5,132 nt of DNA from Desulfatitalea sp. (GTDB lineage Bacteria > Desulfobacterota > Desulfobacteria > Desulfobacterales > Desulfosarcinaceae). Shown here one piece after another: positions 5,048 through 5,132 of the stretch. Position 1 is the first letter of the stretch; each line of letters begins with the position of its first letter. The stretch lies in NCBI GenBank assembly GCA_018224505.1, contig JAGTVD010000139.1, positions 1 through 5,132 on the forward strand, read 5' to 3'. The notes beneath the pieces are model-generated. The model was given only the letters and a program-made list of their open reading frames with translations, had not been told where the DNA came from and searched no databases. The position numbers and the translations under genes were made by a program.

Positions 5048-5132
5048 TTCGGCGGCGTCCTACTCTCCCACACAGCTTCCCGTGCAGTACCATCGGCGCT
5101 GAAGGACTTAACTTCCGTGTTCGGGATGGGAA
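5048..5132 (-). rRNA. rrf: 5S ribosomal RNA, 3' portion (5' end beyond the window)
   Basis: Read on the - strand this is the 3' part of a 5S rRNA. It shows the conserved CCGAACACGGAAGTTAAG block of helix III and loop C, GCGCCGATGGTACTGC, and GGGAGAGTAGGACG near the 3' end. The final GCCGCCGAAA should pair with the missing 5' end as helix I. About 30 nt are absent at the right edge. The exact mature 3' end is uncertain by a few bases. It is followed at once by a strong terminator, as expected for the last gene of an rRNA operon whose 16S and 23S genes would lie to the right. Confidence 0.95.

Overview
The window reads as chromosomal DNA from a free-living Gram-negative bacterium of moderately high GC. 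The 5S rRNA fragment at the right edge and the style of the small exported proteins suggest a deltaproteobacterial, Desulfobacterota-like lineage. That placement is an inference from general resemblance, not from a search.

Left part (1-1233, + strand): the 3' part of a small heat-shock protein gene (Hsp20/alpha-crystallin family) runs in from the left edge. After 22 bp comes a gene for a 278-residue exported protein with two small globular domains joined by a Pro/Thr-rich linker. Middle part (1345-3799, - strand): a compact three-gene ABC importer operon, transcribed in the order ATPase, permease, periplasmic binding protein. It belongs to the nitrate/sulfonate/taurine and NMT1/THI5 (pyrimidine/thiamine-precursor) type. 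The ATPase and permease genes overlap by 11 bp and look translationally coupled. The binding protein follows after 33 bp with its own strong Shine-Dalgarno. The importer is recognisable but divergent: the ATPase has no Q-loop glutamine and an altered signature and Walker B environment, and the permease has a changed EAA loop. No substrate can be assigned from the sequence.

Right part (3800-5132): a roughly 200-bp divergent intergenic region holds phased direct repeats and several inverted repeats. It precedes a + strand gene for a polytopic membrane protein (4004-4615). That gene converges, with 7 bp between stops, on a small - strand gene for a single-pass membrane protein (start at 4910) that has a plausible sigma-70 promoter of its own. 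Upstream of it lie an excellent intrinsic terminator and the 3' portion of a 5S rRNA gene, both on the - strand, marking the end of an rRNA operon that continues beyond the right edge.

No mobile element, CRISPR array, phage gene or toxin-antitoxin pair was seen. The most interesting points are the coordinated divergence of the ABC importer's motifs and the repeat architecture of its upstream region. I found no clear evidence of a wholly new system.
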